Assembly: GCF_000620465.1 (NCBI RefSeq)
Contig: NZ_JIBE01000004.1
Coordinates: 496,001 to 560,000, forward strand
Direction: 5' to 3'
DNA: 64,000 bases
Origin: Ralstonia sp. UNC404CL21Col
Lineage (GTDB): Bacteria; Pseudomonadota; Gammaproteobacteria; Burkholderiales; Burkholderiaceae
Shown here one piece after another: positions 34,164-42,630 of the stretch (positions are counted from its first letter, which is position 1; every line of letters begins with the position of its first letter). Below the pieces are notes generated by a model. The model did no database searches, was not told the DNA's origin, and was given only the letters and a program-made list of their open reading frames with translations. Position numbers and translations under genes: made by a program.

Positions 34164-34946
34164 GTGATTTCGAGAATCCCGTTTCTGGCAGCGCTCTTGG
34201 CGCTGTGCGCCGCCGGCACCGTCTGCACCGTCGGCACGGCAAGCGCTGCAGACATCAGCGTCCTCACGGCGGGCGCATTCCGGCCCGTGCTGGACGCGTT
34301 GGCACCGTCGATCGAACGCACGGCCGGTGTCCACCTGATCATCGCCAACGGCACGGCGGGCGAACTGGCCAAGCGCATTCAGAACGGCGAAGCCTTTGAC
34401 GTGGCGATCCTGCCCGAGCCCGTGGCAAAGGCCCTCAGCACGTCGGGCTATCTGGCCCCCACGCTCAGCAACGTGGGCCGCGTCGGCATTGGCGTGGCGG
34501 TGCCCGAGGGCGCATCCAGGCCCGATATCTCGACGGTCGAGCAGTTCAGACAGACCTTGCTGGCGGCGCCCTCGGTGGCGTATCTGGACCCGGCAGCCGG
34601 TGGATCGTCTGGCATGTATCTATCGAAGCTCTTCGAGACGCTCGGCATTGCGCAGGCGATTGCGCCGAAGGCTGTGCTCGTTCACGGCGGGCTGGTGGGC
34701 ACGCGGCTCGTCGACGGCAGCGCCGCCCTGGCCGTGCATCAGATCAGCGAACTGCTTGCGGTGCCGCGCATCCAGTACGTCGGGCCCTTGCCTGCAGCCG
34801 TCCAGAACTACACCGTGTATGCCGTGGGCGTGAGTCCCCATGCGAAGAACCTTGCAGACGCACAGACGCTGATACAGGCGCTGCATGGCAAGGACGCGGC
34901 TGCCCTCCTCGAGCGCAAGGGCATGGAACCGGCGGCGCCACGGTAA
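34164..34946 (+). CDS. ModA-like extracytoplasmic binding protein
   Basis: The 260-aa product has a signal peptide ending near TASAADISV. It carries the ModA-type core, VLTAGAFRPVLDALAPSIER, FDVAILPEPVAKAL, and DPAAGGSSGMYLSKLFETLG. Molybdate or another oxyanion is possible, although the group also includes proteins for other ligands. There are no modB/modC neighbours. It ends the cluster that starts with the GntR gene. Confidence 0.78.
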   Translation: MISRIPFLAALLALCAAGTVCTVGTASAADISVLTAGAFRPVLDALAPSIERTAGVHLIIANGTAGELAKRIQNGEAFDVAILPEPVAKALSTSGYLAPTLSNVGRVGIGVAVPEGASRPDISTVEQFRQTLLAAPSVAYLDPAAGGSSGMYLSKLFETLGIAQAIAPKAVLVHGGLVGTRLVDGSAALAVHQISELLAVPRIQYVGPLPAAVQNYTVYAVGVSPHAKNLADAQTLIQALHGKDAAALLERKGMEPAAPR

Positions 34947-34969
34947 GCGCGGCGGCCAGCGTCTTCTCT

Positions 34970-35533
34970 TCAGAAGTTGCCGAAGCGGCCGATCCAGGCG
35001 GCGGCGCCTTTGCTATGCCCCTTGATGGCGGCGTCGAGTTCAGCCCGCGTCAGCCCATTGGGCAGCGCGTCCGGCGCCAGATCCGTGGCGATCAGCACAA
35101 AGACGTAGTGGTGCATGCCCGTGCCCTTGGGCGGACACGGCCCGAGATACGCCGGCTTGCCGATGGCGTTCTGGCCCATGCGCAGCCCGCTGTCGGTGCC
35201 GGCACCTTCCGCCAGGCTCGTCTGCGTGGCCGGGATGCCGTACGCCATCCAGTGGTTCACGCCCAGGCCGCCCGCGCCCTGCGGGTCGGTGGCAATCAGC
35301 ACGAGGCTGTGGGTGCCGGCCGGGACGTTGGACCAGTGCAGCGGCGGCGAGACGTTGTCGCCCGTGCAATTGGCATTGGCGGGGTTCTTCCCGGCGTACT
35401 TGCGGTCCATGACGCCGTTGTCGGCAAAGGCAGGCGATTCCACGGTGAACGTGGTATCGGCCTGCGCATGCACATGCGGCACGGCAGACAGGCACGCCAG
35501 CGACAACAACGCGCGAAACAAGGTGGGTTTCAA
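34970..35533 (-). CDS. YbhB/YbcL (PEBP/Raf kinase inhibitor-like) exported protein
   Basis: The 187-aa product begins LKPTLFRALLSLACL, with a signal peptide ending near VHAQADTTF. The PEBP fold shows SPPLHWSNVPAGTHSLVLIA, DPQGAGGLGVNHWMAYGIPA and GPCPPKGTGMHHYVFVLIA. I take the TTG at 35533 because GAGGAG lies 7 bases upstream; the longer reading has no ribosome site. Ligand and role are unknown; family members bind small organic anions or phosphates. Convergent with the ModA-like gene. Confidence 0.88.
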   Translation of the reverse strand: MKPTLFRALLSLACLSAVPHVHAQADTTFTVESPAFADNGVMDRKYAGKNPANANCTGDNVSPPLHWSNVPAGTHSLVLIATDPQGAGGLGVNHWMAYGIPATQTSLAEGAGTDSGLRMGQNAIGKPAYLGPCPPKGTGMHHYVFVLIATDLAPDALPNGLTRAELDAAIKGHSKGAAAWIGRFGNF

Positions 35534-35710
35534 GGCGGGTCTCCTCACAGGGAAAACAGCGAACGGGCACCACAATACGCGAATGCGCCACGCCTGCGCA
35601 GAGACACCGGCGCACAGATCCCCGTCAGATTGCCGTGCGACAATACCGCGCCCCAGCACGCGCGTTTGCCGCGCGCTTTTGCCCGACCTGACCATAGGAG
35701 AACCGGACGC

Positions 35711-36271
35711 ATGTTCGGCGATATCACGCGTTTTCTGCTCGACACGATCTTCTCGCTCTTTGGCGCGGCGCTGCTGCTGCGCGCCTGGACGCAAGCGGTG
35801 CGGCTGTCACCGCGCAATCCGCTGTCGCAGGCCATCTTCCAGCTGACCGGCTGGCTGGTGCACCCGCTGCGCCGGGTGATTCCGGCCACGGGCTATATCG
35901 ACTGGTCGTCGCTGGTGGCGGCTTACCTCACGGCGCTTGTGTATCTCTTCCTGCTGCTGGCATCGGTTGGCTTGAGCCCGATTGCGCTTGTGCCGATGGG
36001 CTTTGTGGCCGCGCTGTTCACCGTGCTCAAGTGGGCGTTCAACGTGCTGGTGTGGGTGACCATTGCGTCGGCCGTGCTGTCGTGGATGGGCCCGGCATCG
36101 CCCATGGGCGCCGTGCTCAACACGCTGGTCGACCCGCTCTTGCGCCCGATCCGCCGCGTGGTGCCGCCGCTGGGCGGGCGGCTCGATCTGTCTCCGCTGA
36201 TCCTGCTGGTGATCGCGCAGGTGATCGTGATCGCGCTGTCGCATCTTTCGCTGTCACCGCTGTTCATGTGA
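35711..36271 (+). CDS. YggT family membrane protein
   Basis: The 186-aa product has four hydrophobic segments in two YggT repeats, including SLFGAALLLRAWTQAV at the start and LDPLLRPIRRVVPPLG-type loops (DPLLRPIRRVVPPLGGRLDL in the second). These small inner-membrane proteins have roles in osmotic shock and cell division in other bacteria. The start at MFGDITRF has GGAG upstream. It is a single gene. Confidence 0.9.
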   Translation: MFGDITRFLLDTIFSLFGAALLLRAWTQAVRLSPRNPLSQAIFQLTGWLVHPLRRVIPATGYIDWSSLVAAYLTALVYLFLLLASVGLSPIALVPMGFVAALFTVLKWAFNVLVWVTIASAVLSWMGPASPMGAVLNTLVDPLLRPIRRVVPPLGGRLDLSPLILLVIAQVIVIALSHLSLSPLFM

Positions 36272-36343
36272 GCGCGGCACGCGCTTTGCTCGACTGAGGG
36301 ATATGCCGGCCACTGCTTCTGGCCGGCGACTCAGGAGGACATC

Positions 36344-36526
36344 ATGAATGCATGGAAGACAGCGCTGATATGCGCACTTGCCGCGCTGGCGCCCACGCTC
36401 ACGGCGTGTACGGCCGGCGGCGCGGTGGCAGGCGGTGTGGCGGGCCACGAAATGACGCACAGCACAGCCGGGACGATAGGAGGTGCCGCAGCCGGCGCCG
36501 TCATCGGCCACGAGCTGAGCAAGTAA
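36344..36526 (+). CDS. Small glycine-zipper lipoprotein, 60 aa
   Basis: The start MNAWKTALICALAALAPTLT leads to a lipobox LTAC, giving a lipidated Cys22. The rest is Gly/Ala-rich (GGAVAGGVAGHEMTH, GGAAAGAVIGHELSK), like the glycine-zipper outer-membrane lipoproteins. AGGAGG precedes the ATG. An intrinsic terminator follows. Confidence 0.8.
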   Translation: MNAWKTALICALAALAPTLTACTAGGAVAGGVAGHEMTHSTAGTIGGAAAGAVIGHELSK

Positions 36527-36538
36527 GCAACACACCAC

Positions 36539-36562
36539 AGCGGCTGACCAGCCGCTTTTTTT
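36539..36562 (+). terminator. Intrinsic terminator between convergent genes
   Basis: AGCGGCT (36539-36545) and AGCCGCT (36550-36556) form a 7-bp stem with a 4-base loop followed by seven T (36556-36562). It ends the small-lipoprotein transcript and lies next to the end of the convergent GlxA-type gene. Confidence 0.85.
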
Positions 36563-36566
36563 CTTT

Positions 36567-37553
36567 TCAGGCTTGCGCAAACAAGGCGCGGTAAGCGCTG
36601 GGCGACGTGTGATACGTCCGGCTGAAATGCTGCCGCAGCGACACCGCGCTGCCGAACCCCGCCAGTTGCGCAATCGCTTCGACCGGCTGGCGCGTGGTCT
36701 CCAGCATCCGCTGCGCATAGGCCAGACGCTGCCCCAGCAACCATTGACCGACGGTGGTTCCCGTCAGCTCACGGAAGCGCCGGGTGAAATTGCGGCGGCT
36801 CATGGCCGCCCGCTCGGCGAGCGAGTCCAGCGAGTGTGGCTCCGCGAGGTTGGCCACCGTCCAGTTCAGCAGATCCGACAGGCGATCGCCGCCGGGGGCA
36901 TCGTGCAGCGGTTGCTCGATGTATTGCGCCTGGCCGCCCTGCCGGTGCGGCGCAACCACCAGCCGCCGTGCAATGCGGTTGGCCACCTCCGCACCATGCC
37001 AACGGCGCACGAGGTGAAGGCAGCAATCCAGCCCGGCGGCCGTGCCTGCGGAGGTCACAAGACGGCCGTCGGCAGCGTCCAGATAGAGCACATCCGGCAC
37101 AAGCTTTACGCGCGGGTAGCGCTGCGAGAACGCATCGGCGGCGCTCCAATGCGTGGTCGCCTCATGGCCGTCGAGCACGCCTGCTTCGGCCAGCACAAAC
37201 GCGCCCAGGCACAGGCCGACCACGGTGGCACCGCGCGCATAGGCATCGCCCACCGCATTCACCATCGCCGCCGGCGGCCGCTCGTCCGTATCACGCCATG
37301 ACGGCACGATCAGCACGTCGGCGCGGGCGGCATCTTCGAGCGTGAACTCCGTCTGCACGGCAAACCCGGCTGTGGTGCGCAGGCCGCCCTTCCTCGCGGG
37401 CTCGTCGGCGCAGATCCGCAGGTGGTAGGACGGCAGCCCTGCCCAGACGCGGTCTTCAAACACAAGACACGGCACGGAAAGGTGAAACGGGCTGATGTCG
37501 TTAAAGGCTAGAACGGCGATTTGCTGGGGATGCTGAGATGGCTGGGCTTGCAT
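36567..37553 (-). CDS. GlxA-family regulator (DJ-1/PfpI domain plus AraC HTH)
   Basis: The 328-aa product has an N-terminal class I glutamine amidotransferase-like domain with GATVVGLCLGAFVLAEAG, including the nucleophile-position Cys, then an AraC HTH: HSLDSLAERAAMSRRNFTRR and AIAQLAGFGSAVSLRQHFS. The start at MQAQPSQ has GGAG upstream; an extra 17 codons are possible. These regulators control genes for arginine, choline or other nitrogen compounds. It is divergent from an isochorismatase-type hydrolase, which is the likely target. Confidence 0.9.
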   Translation of the reverse strand: MQAQPSQHPQQIAVLAFNDISPFHLSVPCLVFEDRVWAGLPSYHLRICADEPARKGGLRTTAGFAVQTEFTLEDAARADVLIVPSWRDTDERPPAAMVNAVGDAYARGATVVGLCLGAFVLAEAGVLDGHEATTHWSAADAFSQRYPRVKLVPDVLYLDAADGRLVTSAGTAAGLDCCLHLVRRWHGAEVANRIARRLVVAPHRQGGQAQYIEQPLHDAPGGDRLSDLLNWTVANLAEPHSLDSLAERAAMSRRNFTRRFRELTGTTVGQWLLGQRLAYAQRMLETTRQPVEAIAQLAGFGSAVSLRQHFSRTYHTSPSAYRALFAQA

Positions 37554-37687
37554 ACAGGCTCCGCGCTTTGGCCCGATTCTTTCGATAAACGTCTTTCGGG
37601 CCACTGTCGGGAAGGATAGTCATCCGCGAAGATGCTGTCCACGGGCTCACGCAAATGCCCGATCCAACCGACCTTGAGGAGTCAGCC

Positions 37688-38347
37688 ATGACTACGAACA
37701 ACACCCCGAAGCGCGCCCTGATCGTCATCGATGTGCAGAACGAATATTTCACCGGCGGCCTGCCAATCGAGTATCCGGACCCGCAGCAGACCGTCGCCAA
37801 CATCGGTGTCGCCATGGATGCGGCACGCGAGGCGGGCATTCCGGTGATCGTCGTGCAGCAGACCTCGCCGGCCAGCTCGCCGCTGTTTGCCATCGACACC
37901 GACGGCTGGCAATTGCACCCAGTGGTGGCGTCGCGCCCCCATGACCACTATCTGCGCAAGCTGCTACCGAGCGCCTATCCGGAGACGGACCTGGCGCAAT
38001 GGCTGGAAGCGCGCGGCATCGATACGCTGACCGTGGTCGGCTACATGACGCACAACTGCGATGCATCCACGATCAATCACGCCCTGCACAACGGCACGGC
38101 GGTGGAATTCCTGCACGACGCATCGGGCGCGGTGCCGTATCAGAACCAGGCCGGCTTTGCGAGCGCGGAAGAGATCCACCGCGTGTTCAGCGTGGTGCTC
38201 CAATCGCGCTTCGCGGCGGTCATGTCGACCCAGGAATGGGTGCACAGCGTGAAGACCGGTGCGGTGCCGGTGCGCGACAACATCTACAAGTCGAATCAGC
38301 GGGCGCGGGGGCTGCTCAAGGACGGGGTGGCGCAGCAGGCTGCGTGA
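37688..38347 (+). CDS. Isochorismatase-family cysteine hydrolase
   Basis: The 219-aa product has the catalytic triad Asp15 (IVIDVQNEY), Lys91 (HYLRK) and Cys124 (THNCDAST), as in nicotinamidase-like hydrolases, with the cis-peptide VVGYM before the Cys. It would hydrolyse an amide or vinyl ether in the cytosol. The divergent GlxA-type regulator, 134 bp away, probably controls it. The exact substrate is not readable. Confidence 0.9.
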   Translation: MTTNNTPKRALIVIDVQNEYFTGGLPIEYPDPQQTVANIGVAMDAAREAGIPVIVVQQTSPASSPLFAIDTDGWQLHPVVASRPHDHYLRKLLPSAYPETDLAQWLEARGIDTLTVVGYMTHNCDASTINHALHNGTAVEFLHDASGAVPYQNQAGFASAEEIHRVFSVVLQSRFAAVMSTQEWVHSVKTGAVPVRDNIYKSNQRARGLLKDGVAQQAA

Positions 38348-38398
38348 TGCTGCACGCGCAGGCTCAGCGCGGGCTGGTTCGATGTGTGGTCCGATGCC

Positions 38399-39232
38399 TT
38401 AATCACGGCCCGTCGTGCGGCATTCAACGGCTTGGAAGGTGAAATCTTCACCACGCCTGGTCACCTGGCCGATACCGGGAAAGTCGAGATGCGCGCCCGC
38501 GACGTAGTAGTCCGGGCGCGCTGTTCTTTCCAGGATCGCCTTGCGCGTAGCACGTGCCTTGGGCTGGCTGTCATCAAGCTCCCAGGTCAGTTCCGGACGC
38601 CCGAATTGAATGGACGGTACGTGAATGATGTCGCCCCACACCAGGAGGTGCCCGGCACTGCTTCTGACTTCATAGACGGTGTGCCCTTGCGAATGCCCGG
38701 CGGCCCGCACGGCGGTGATCCGATCGCTGACGATCAGCCCATCGTCAACCGGTGCCACACGATCGCGCACTGGCGCGAGCCGCCCGGTGATTTCCGATAC
38801 CTCTTCCTTCGGGATCAGGATGCGTTCCGCCTTGGGAAATGCCTCCGAACCATCCGGAGCAATAAGCCCGTGCACATGGTCTTCATGCGTGTGCGTGACC
38901 GCTACCTGAGTGATGGTGTTTCTGTCGATGCCGCATTCCTGCAATCCGCTCAGGAGGCCGCCCATCGAATCGTCCAGTGCGTTCGATGCGCCGGTATCGA
39001 TCAGGACAGACGTGCCCTTGTGGACGACCAGGAACGCGTTGACTGACAACCGCAGCTGACCGTTCACGACGGGAACGCCGGCAGGCAGCGTGTCGAGGGG
39101 CTCGCCGGATGCCTGGCACAGCCGTGTCGTCGGCACGTCGATGTAGCCATCGCGCAGCGCGACGACCTGGACATCGCCGAATTCAAAGGCAGCGTAGCGC
39201 TGGCCTTGCGAAATCAGTTTCATGCTGCCCAT
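38399..39232 (-). CDS. Metallo-beta-lactamase-fold hydrolase
   Basis: The 277-aa product has the two-metal motif HTHEDH (residues 114-119), with LIDTGASNAL before it, and later His in AAGHSQGHTVYE, GDIIHV, and GAHLDFPG. It has no signal peptide, so it is cytosolic. An AHL lactonase-like or phosphodiesterase-like role is possible. GGAGG lies upstream of the Met at 39232. It is divergent from an XRE-cupin regulator with palindromes between. Confidence 0.88.
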   Translation of the reverse strand: MGSMKLISQGQRYAAFEFGDVQVVALRDGYIDVPTTRLCQASGEPLDTLPAGVPVVNGQLRLSVNAFLVVHKGTSVLIDTGASNALDDSMGGLLSGLQECGIDRNTITQVAVTHTHEDHVHGLIAPDGSEAFPKAERILIPKEEVSEITGRLAPVRDRVAPVDDGLIVSDRITAVRAAGHSQGHTVYEVRSSAGHLLVWGDIIHVPSIQFGRPELTWELDDSQPKARATRKAILERTARPDYYVAGAHLDFPGIGQVTRRGEDFTFQAVECRTTGRD

Positions 39233-39252
39233 GCTTCGCCTCCATTGGTTTA

Positions 39253-39281
39253 TTTCTAAGAAATCTATCTTCTATAGAAGA
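39253..39281. promoter_or_regulatory. Two palindromes in the MBL/XRE-cupin divergent promoter
   Basis: TTTCT-A-AGAAA (39253-39263) and the perfect 14-bp palindrome TCTTCTATAGAAGA (39268-39281) lie in an AT-rich stretch 20-50 bp upstream of the MBL gene and about 100 bp before the regulator. Both share TTCTnnAGAA-like arms, so they are probably sites for the XRE-cupin regulator. Confidence 0.6.
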
Positions 39282-39380
39282 CATTTACAAGAAAAAAATG
39301 GCATTTTGACTTGGACGTTCTTCCATCGTGGACATAATGTCAGCCTGGCGAGTTTGCGTCGGTAAGGCAAAGGAGGCGTG

Positions 39381-39983
39381 TTGGCAAAGCAGGATGAAGA
39401 CGTGAGGCAGCAAGATGACGACGAGGCGTCGTCGCGTGCCTTTGGTGGGCGTGTGCGCAAGCTGCGGGAGGCCGCCGGGCTGACGCTGGAACAGTTTTCC
39501 CAACGCTCGGGCGTCAGCCGGGCGATGCTGTCCAAAGTGGAGCGCGGAGAAAAAAGCCCGACCATCGGGATTGCAGCCAAGATCGCCCACAGCCTGCAGA
39601 CCTCGTTGACGGAGCTGGCCGGGGGCGGTGCATCAGAAGGCGCGGTGGTGCGCATGCGCCGAGCTGAGCGGCCCGTCTTCCGCGATCCGGAAACCGGCTT
39701 TGAGCGGCATATCGTTTCACCGGCGACGGGCGGCGGGCGCGTCGAACTCCTCTATCACTACCTTCCGCCCGGCGTCTCAACCGGGATACTGCCCGGCTAC
39801 CCTGCCGGGGCCGAAAAGCAAATCGTGGTAACCATCGGCAACCTCGTCGTCGAGTTCAAAAACACCAAGGAATACCTGGGGCCCGGCGACTCGCTGTTCT
39901 TTGAGGCGAACGTGGAGCACGGCTTCGCCAATCAGACGGCGGAGCCTTGCGCGTACTTCATGGTCGTGTCGCGCCACGCGTGA
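39381..39983 (+). CDS. XRE-family regulator with cupin sensor domain
   Basis: The 200-aa product has an N-terminal HTH (GRVRKLREAAGLTLEQFSQR, SGVSRAMLSKVERGEKSPT) and a C-terminal cupin (GAEKQIVVTIGNLVVEF, YLGPGDSLFFEANVEHGF). This is the XRE-cupin class that senses small metabolites. GTG 39378 and TTG 39381 are both close to GGAGG at 39372; I take the TTG for its spacing, uncertainly. It likely controls the divergent hydrolase gene. Confidence 0.87.
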   Translation: MAKQDEDVRQQDDDEASSRAFGGRVRKLREAAGLTLEQFSQRSGVSRAMLSKVERGEKSPTIGIAAKIAHSLQTSLTELAGGGASEGAVVRMRRAERPVFRDPETGFERHIVSPATGGGRVELLYHYLPPGVSTGILPGYPAGAEKQIVVTIGNLVVEFKNTKEYLGPGDSLFFEANVEHGFANQTAEPCAYFMVVSRHA

Positions 39984-39992
39984 GCAAAGTAC

Positions 39993-40523
39993 TCAGCCGG
40001 CCACACCTTCTTCGGCCGGCAAAAACCCACGGAACGACACTTCCACCTGCTCCACCATCGACGCCGATGTGGCTTCGCGCAGGGCCGCCAGCAGCGCATC
40101 GAACGCGCTTTCCACGGAAGCGCGGTCGGTGGCCTCCACCAGGCGCTGGCGGATCGGATGCTCGGCCGAGCTGAATGTGCGCGCCGCAATGTCCATGAGG
40201 TACATGCGCGCCGCCGCCAGCGAACGCTTGCGCGCCGGCGCAGCCGGCTTGGGCGTCTCGGGCTGCGGCTCGGCCACCTGAACGAAGGCGGGCTCGCCGG
40301 CAACATCGGTTGCGCTTTGAATGAAGCCTGCCTGCACCAGCTCGAACACGGCCTGCGCTTCCAGGCCGAGCTGGCCGGCACGTACAGCGAGGTCCTCGCC
40401 CGTGACTTGGCCATCGACCATGATGAGCAGCGCGCGGCTTGAGCGGCTGAGCACGCCGCCGCGCGTGGCGATTTCACGTCGCCCCGCGTCAGTCTTTTCG
40501 AATCGTGCAGATAACGCCTGCAT
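39993..40523 (-). CDS. Hypothetical protein, 176 aa, possible winged-helix start
   Basis: The product begins MQALSARFEKTDAGRREIAT. The first 70 residues could be a winged helix (LSRSSRALLIMVDGQVTGED, AVRAGQLGLEAQAVFELVQA) and are joined by a Pro/Ala-rich linker (PQPETPKPAAPARKRS) to a helical C-terminus. No signal or membrane segment is visible. I do not recognise a family. It converges with the XRE-cupin gene, 9 bp apart. Confidence 0.65.
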   Translation of the reverse strand: MQALSARFEKTDAGRREIATRGGVLSRSSRALLIMVDGQVTGEDLAVRAGQLGLEAQAVFELVQAGFIQSATDVAGEPAFVQVAEPQPETPKPAAPARKRSLAAARMYLMDIAARTFSSAEHPIRQRLVEATDRASVESAFDALLAALREATSASMVEQVEVSFRGFLPAEEGVAG

Positions 40524-40824
40524 GGCAGCCCCCATCCTCCCCCCGAAGATCGGCCCAACATAGGGCGCGTTGTTTGCAGAATCGTGAAACCGCAAGCCCT
40601 CCCCCACTAGCCGGGGGAGCGGCAAACGCTTGCGCTCAGGCAGGTGTCAGCAAATCCAAACACCCTCTCCGAAAGCAGGGCTGATAACACGCGCTATTGC
40701 CTGCGCCTTCTTCCGGCTCTACCATGCGTTGTTACCGGTACCAAAATTGCATCCCAGGCTTCCGGAAAGCGCCTCGCCGATTCCCCGTAGAGGGAACCGC
40801 CCACCACATAACAACCGAGACACC
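40524..40824. other. 301-bp upstream region of xylD
   Basis: No gene is seen. The stretch holds the xylD promoter and a TGTTACCGGTACCA palindrome at 40730-40743. A CCCTCCCCC/GGGGGAGGG-like pairing near 40600-40620 is the only other structure noticed. Confidence 0.6.
40730..40743. promoter_or_regulatory. Candidate LacI/GntR-type operator of xylD
   Basis: TGTTACCGGTACCA is a 14-bp palindrome with one mismatched pair, centred on CCGG. It resembles the TGTTACCGGTAACA-like operators of the E. coli GntR/IdnR gluconate regulators. A LacI-family gene lies 40 bp downstream of the xylD stop, on the opposite strand. The site lies 82 bp before the xylD ATG. Confidence 0.6.
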
Positions 40825-42609
40825 ATGCCCGCCCAACCTCCACGCCGACTGCGCAGCCAGCTTTGGTTCGACGACCCGAGCCACGCAGACATGACCGCCC
40901 TCTACGTCGAACGCTTCATGAACTACGGCCTGACGCGCGAAGAGTTGCAGTCAGGCCGGCCGATCATCGGGATCGCGCAGACGGGCAGCGACCTGGCGCC
41001 CTGCAACCGGCACCACATCGAGCTGGCGCAGCGTGTGAAGGCCGGCATACGCGACGCGGGCGGCATTCCGATGGAGTTTCCGGTTCACCCGCTGGCCGAG
41101 CAGAGCCGCCGACCGACTGCCGCGCTCGATCGCAATCTCGCGTATCTCGGTCTGGTCGAGATCCTCCACGGCTTCCCGCTCGACGGCGTCGTGCTGACCA
41201 CAGGGTGCGACAAGACCACGCCCGCCTGCCTGATGGCCGCCGCCACGGTGGACCTGCCAGCCATCGTCCTGTCTGGTGGGCCGATGCTGGACGGCTGGCA
41301 CGAAGGCAAACGGGTCGGCTCCGGCACCGTCATCTGGCATGCGCGCAACCGGCTGGCTGCCGGCGACATCGACTACGAAGGCTTCATGGAGCTGACCACC
41401 GCGTCGTCGCCGTCGATCGGCCACTGCAACACGATGGGCACGGCGCTGTCGATGAACAGCCTAGCCGAAGCGCTGGGCATGTCGCTGCCCGGGTGCGCCA
41501 GCATTCCGGCGGCGTATCGCGAGCGTGGGCAGATGGCCTATGCCACGGGCAAGCGCATCGTCGACCTCGTGCGTGAAGACATCCGGCCCTCGACGATCAT
41601 GACGCGCGCGGCATTCGAGAACGCCATCATGGTGGCTTCGGCGCTTGGCGCGTCGACCAACTGCCCGCCGCACCTCATCGCAATCGCGCGCCACATGGGC
41701 GTGGAACTCAGCCTCGAAGACTGGCAGCGCCACGGAGAATCGGTGCCGCTGCTGGTGAACTGCATGCCGGCCGGCGAATATCTGGGGGAGAGTTTTCACC
41801 GTTCGGGCGGCGTGCCCGCCGTGCTGCGCCAGCTCGACGCGGGCGGGTTGCTGCGGCGCGATTGTCTTACCGTCTCTGGCCGCACGATCGGCGCGATTGC
41901 CGATGCCGCGCCCGACGCCGACCGCGATGTCATCTTCCCTGTGGACGCGCCGCTCAAGCATCGAGCGGGCTTCATCGTGCTGTCGGGCAATTTCTTTGAC
42001 AGCGCCATCATGAAGATGTCGGTGGTAGGTGAAGCATTCCGGCAGACCTACCTGAGCGAGCCCGGCGCGGAAAACGTCTTCGAGACGCGCGCGATCGTCT
42101 TCGATGGCCCAGAGGACTATCACGCCCGCATCAACGATCCTGCGCTGGCGATCGACGAGCGCTGCATCCTCGTCATCCGCGGCTGCGGAACGGTCGGTTA
42201 TCCGGGCAGCGCGGAGGTCGTCAACATGGCGCCGCCGGCGGCACTGGTCAAGCAGGGGATCGAATCGCTGCCGTGCATGGGCGATGGCCGGCAGAGCGGC
42301 ACCTCGGCGAGTCCGTCCATTTTGAACATGTCGCCCGAGGCGGCGGCGGGTGGCGGCCTGGCGCTCCTGCGCACGGGCGATCGCATCCGCGTGGACCTCA
42401 ACGCCCGCAAGGTCGATGTCTTGGTGGACGCGGAAGAGCTTGAGCGCCGGCGTGAAACCGCAACGTTCAGCGTGCCGCAATCGCAAACGCCTTGGCAGGA
42501 ACTCTATCGGCAGTTTGTCGGGCAGCTTTCGACGGGCGGATGCCTGGAGCCGGCAACCCTGTATCTGAACGTGATCGAGACACGCGGCAATCCGCGGCAC
42601 TCGCATTGA
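40825..42609 (+). CDS. xylD: D-xylonate (pentonate) dehydratase, IlvD/EDD family
   Basis: The 594-aa product follows Caulobacter XylD as I remember it. It has SHADMTALYVERFMNYGLTR, PIIGIAQTGSDLAPCNRHHI, TTGCDKTTPACLMAA, PSIGHCNTMGTALSMNSLAE and GDGRQSGTSASPSILNMSPE, with the cluster cysteines in GCDK and GHCN. It dehydrates D-xylonate to 2-keto-3-deoxy-xylonate in the cytosol. L-arabonate dehydratases are very similar; the xylose assignment comes from the XylBCX neighbours. The start is MPAQPPRRLRSQ; the ORF extends upstream without support. Confidence 0.88.
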   Translation: MPAQPPRRLRSQLWFDDPSHADMTALYVERFMNYGLTREELQSGRPIIGIAQTGSDLAPCNRHHIELAQRVKAGIRDAGGIPMEFPVHPLAEQSRRPTAALDRNLAYLGLVEILHGFPLDGVVLTTGCDKTTPACLMAAATVDLPAIVLSGGPMLDGWHEGKRVGSGTVIWHARNRLAAGDIDYEGFMELTTASSPSIGHCNTMGTALSMNSLAEALGMSLPGCASIPAAYRERGQMAYATGKRIVDLVREDIRPSTIMTRAAFENAIMVASALGASTNCPPHLIAIARHMGVELSLEDWQRHGESVPLLVNCMPAGEYLGESFHRSGGVPAVLRQLDAGGLLRRDCLTVSGRTIGAIADAAPDADRDVIFPVDAPLKHRAGFIVLSGNFFDSAIMKMSVVGEAFRQTYLSEPGAENVFETRAIVFDGPEDYHARINDPALAIDERCILVIRGCGTVGYPGSAEVVNMAPPAALVKQGIESLPCMGDGRQSGTSASPSILNMSPEAAAGGGLALLRTGDRIRVDLNARKVDVLVDAEELERRRETATFSVPQSQTPWQELYRQFVGQLSTGGCLEPATLYLNVIETRGNPRHSH

Positions 42610-42630
42610 CGTTGTGTATAAAGCCGCCGG

